A stretch of 5,947 nt of DNA from Bacteroidota bacterium (GTDB lineage: Bacteria > Bacteroidota > Bacteroidia > Bacteroidales > VadinHA17), in assembly GCA_022711195.1 (NCBI GenBank), contig JAKLFN010000135.1, positions 1-5,947 of the forward strand, written 5' to 3'. This document shows, piece after piece, positions 5,347 to 5,947 of this stretch; the stretch's first letter is position 1, and each line of letters starts with the position of its first letter. The position numbers and the translations under genes were made by a program. A model generated the notes under the pieces. That model searched no databases. It was not told the DNA's origin and saw only the letters and a program-made list of their open reading frames with translations.

Positions 5347-5947
5347 ATGCGGCCCCGGCATGGCTATAACGGATTAAAATTCTTAATCGTTGCATTGATA
5401 ATCGTACTGTCGTGCAGCCGTCCTGCATCGGGTCAGGGGTCTATTCTTGATTCACTCTACACATTCAGGGCAGGAAATGTCAGGATAAATGCTGCCCTCG
5501 AAATCATCACCCGCCGAACAGGGTATAATTTCACATACGACAGCCGGCTCATAAACAACGAAAACAAAGTTGATCTTAACTTCACAAGGGTAAGTCTTGG
5601 TGCAATACTCGACACCATACTTTCATCTGATTCATTGAAATATACAGTCATCGACCGTTATATAATTATCTCCAGGGTTGTACCGCTCCGGGAGGTTACA
5701 ATAAGCTCTGAATCAACCGAAGAGCTCTTTTATATAGCCGGAATAATTTCCGATGCCGAATCGAAGGAAAGATTACCCTTCGCCACGCTGTCTGTAAAGA
5801 ACACCGCCAGAGGGACGGTTGCCAACTCAACAGGCGAATTCATAATGAAACTAGGTATTGAATCACTTTCCGACACTATTTCTGTTTCACACCTTGGTTA
5901 TCGCAGAAGGGAAATCCCTGTCATACAGGCTGTCGGAAATAATCTGA
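5347..5947 (+). CDS. Exported STN + CarboxypepD_reg-like protein, 5' part only (runs off window)
   Basis: The frame opens at ATG 5347, 12 nt after the FecR stop, with an in-frame TGA at 5338-5340 that rules out an earlier start. It stays open for 200 codons to the window edge. Residues 1-30 form a signal peptide (hydrophobic LKFLIVALIIVLS, cleavage probably near ASG-Q; a Cys at 23 gives only a poor lipobox). About 42-108 resembles an STN domain (RINAALEIITRRTGYNFTYD, then LGAILDTILSSDSLKYTVID, then YIIIS), the module that contacts FecR-type proteins. About 128-200 is a CarboxypepD_reg-like domain (ISDAESKERLPFATLSV, STGEFIMKLG, HLGYRRREIP). It could be a SusC-like/TonB-dependent receptor or an STN-bearing relative of the protein at 2573-3877. 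The C-terminal part needed to decide is missing. Confidence 0.85.
   Translation, partial: MRPRHGYNGLKFLIVALIIVLSCSRPASGQGSILDSLYTFRAGNVRINAALEIITRRTGYNFTYDSRLINNENKVDLNFTRVSLGAILDTILSSDSLKYTVIDRYIIISRVVPLREVTISSESTEELFYIAGIISDAESKERLPFATLSVKNTARGTVANSTGEFIMKLGIESLSDTISVSHLGYRRREIPVIQAVGNNL

Noticed and set aside
5412..5418. Cys23 of the STN protein as a lipoprotein acylation site
   Set aside because: The -2 position is Leu rather than a small residue, and a better signal peptidase I site follows near ASG-Q, so the lipoprotein reading is not favoured.
5945..5947. TGA at the very end as a stop for the last gene
   Set aside because: It is out of frame. The gene's frame reads CTG at 5944-5946, so it continues beyond the window.

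Overview
The window looks like a chromosomal segment of a member of the Bacteroidota, probably an environmental Bacteroidales-type lineage. Four things support this. Two intergenic regions carry close matches to the Bacteroidota promoter (-7 box TAnnTTTG, one of them with a TTTG -33 box), and a third carries a near match. Starts are preceded by A-rich leaders with no Shine-Dalgarno sequence. There is an ECF sigma / FecR anti-sigma pair. CarboxypepD_reg-like (PF13715-type) and STN domains are present. Base composition looks even across the window, and I see no insertion sequence, tRNA, rRNA, CRISPR array or phage gene.

Left part (1-1486, plus strand): a housekeeping translation/nucleotide block in the common bacterial order tsf - pyrH - frr. 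The last codons of tsf (EF-Ts) are followed by a strong intrinsic terminator. Its T-tract runs into a probable promoter for pyrH (UMP kinase). A well-formed Bacteroidota promoter between pyrH and frr suggests that frr (ribosome recycling factor) has its own transcription start.

Middle (1487-2449, minus strand): a radical SAM protein with a SPASM-type C-terminal cysteine cluster. It is convergent with frr and has no spacer: the two stop codons are adjacent. An inverted repeat spanning both stops has a T-run only on the minus-strand side, so it probably ends the radical SAM transcript.

Right part (2573-5947, plus strand): a tight, apparently co-transcribed cluster. It comprises an exported CarboxypepD_reg-like protein with an FYRE-containing body, an ECF sigma factor 15 nt downstream, a membrane FecR-type anti-sigma factor overlapping it by 4 nt, and, 12 nt further on, the start of an exported STN + CarboxypepD_reg-like protein cut by the window end. 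This is a cell-surface signalling module. By analogy with Fec/Sus-type systems, the STN protein would contact the periplasmic part of FecR, which controls release of the sigma factor. The unusual feature is that the visible exported partners are CarboxypepD_reg-like proteins, with no SusC plug or SusD gene seen so far. The second partner may be a paralogue of the first with an STN domain added. The segment ends too early to decide.

Nothing here is clearly a new system. The sigma/FecR cluster with two CarboxypepD_reg proteins and the orphan radical SAM-SPASM gene are the parts most worth a second look.
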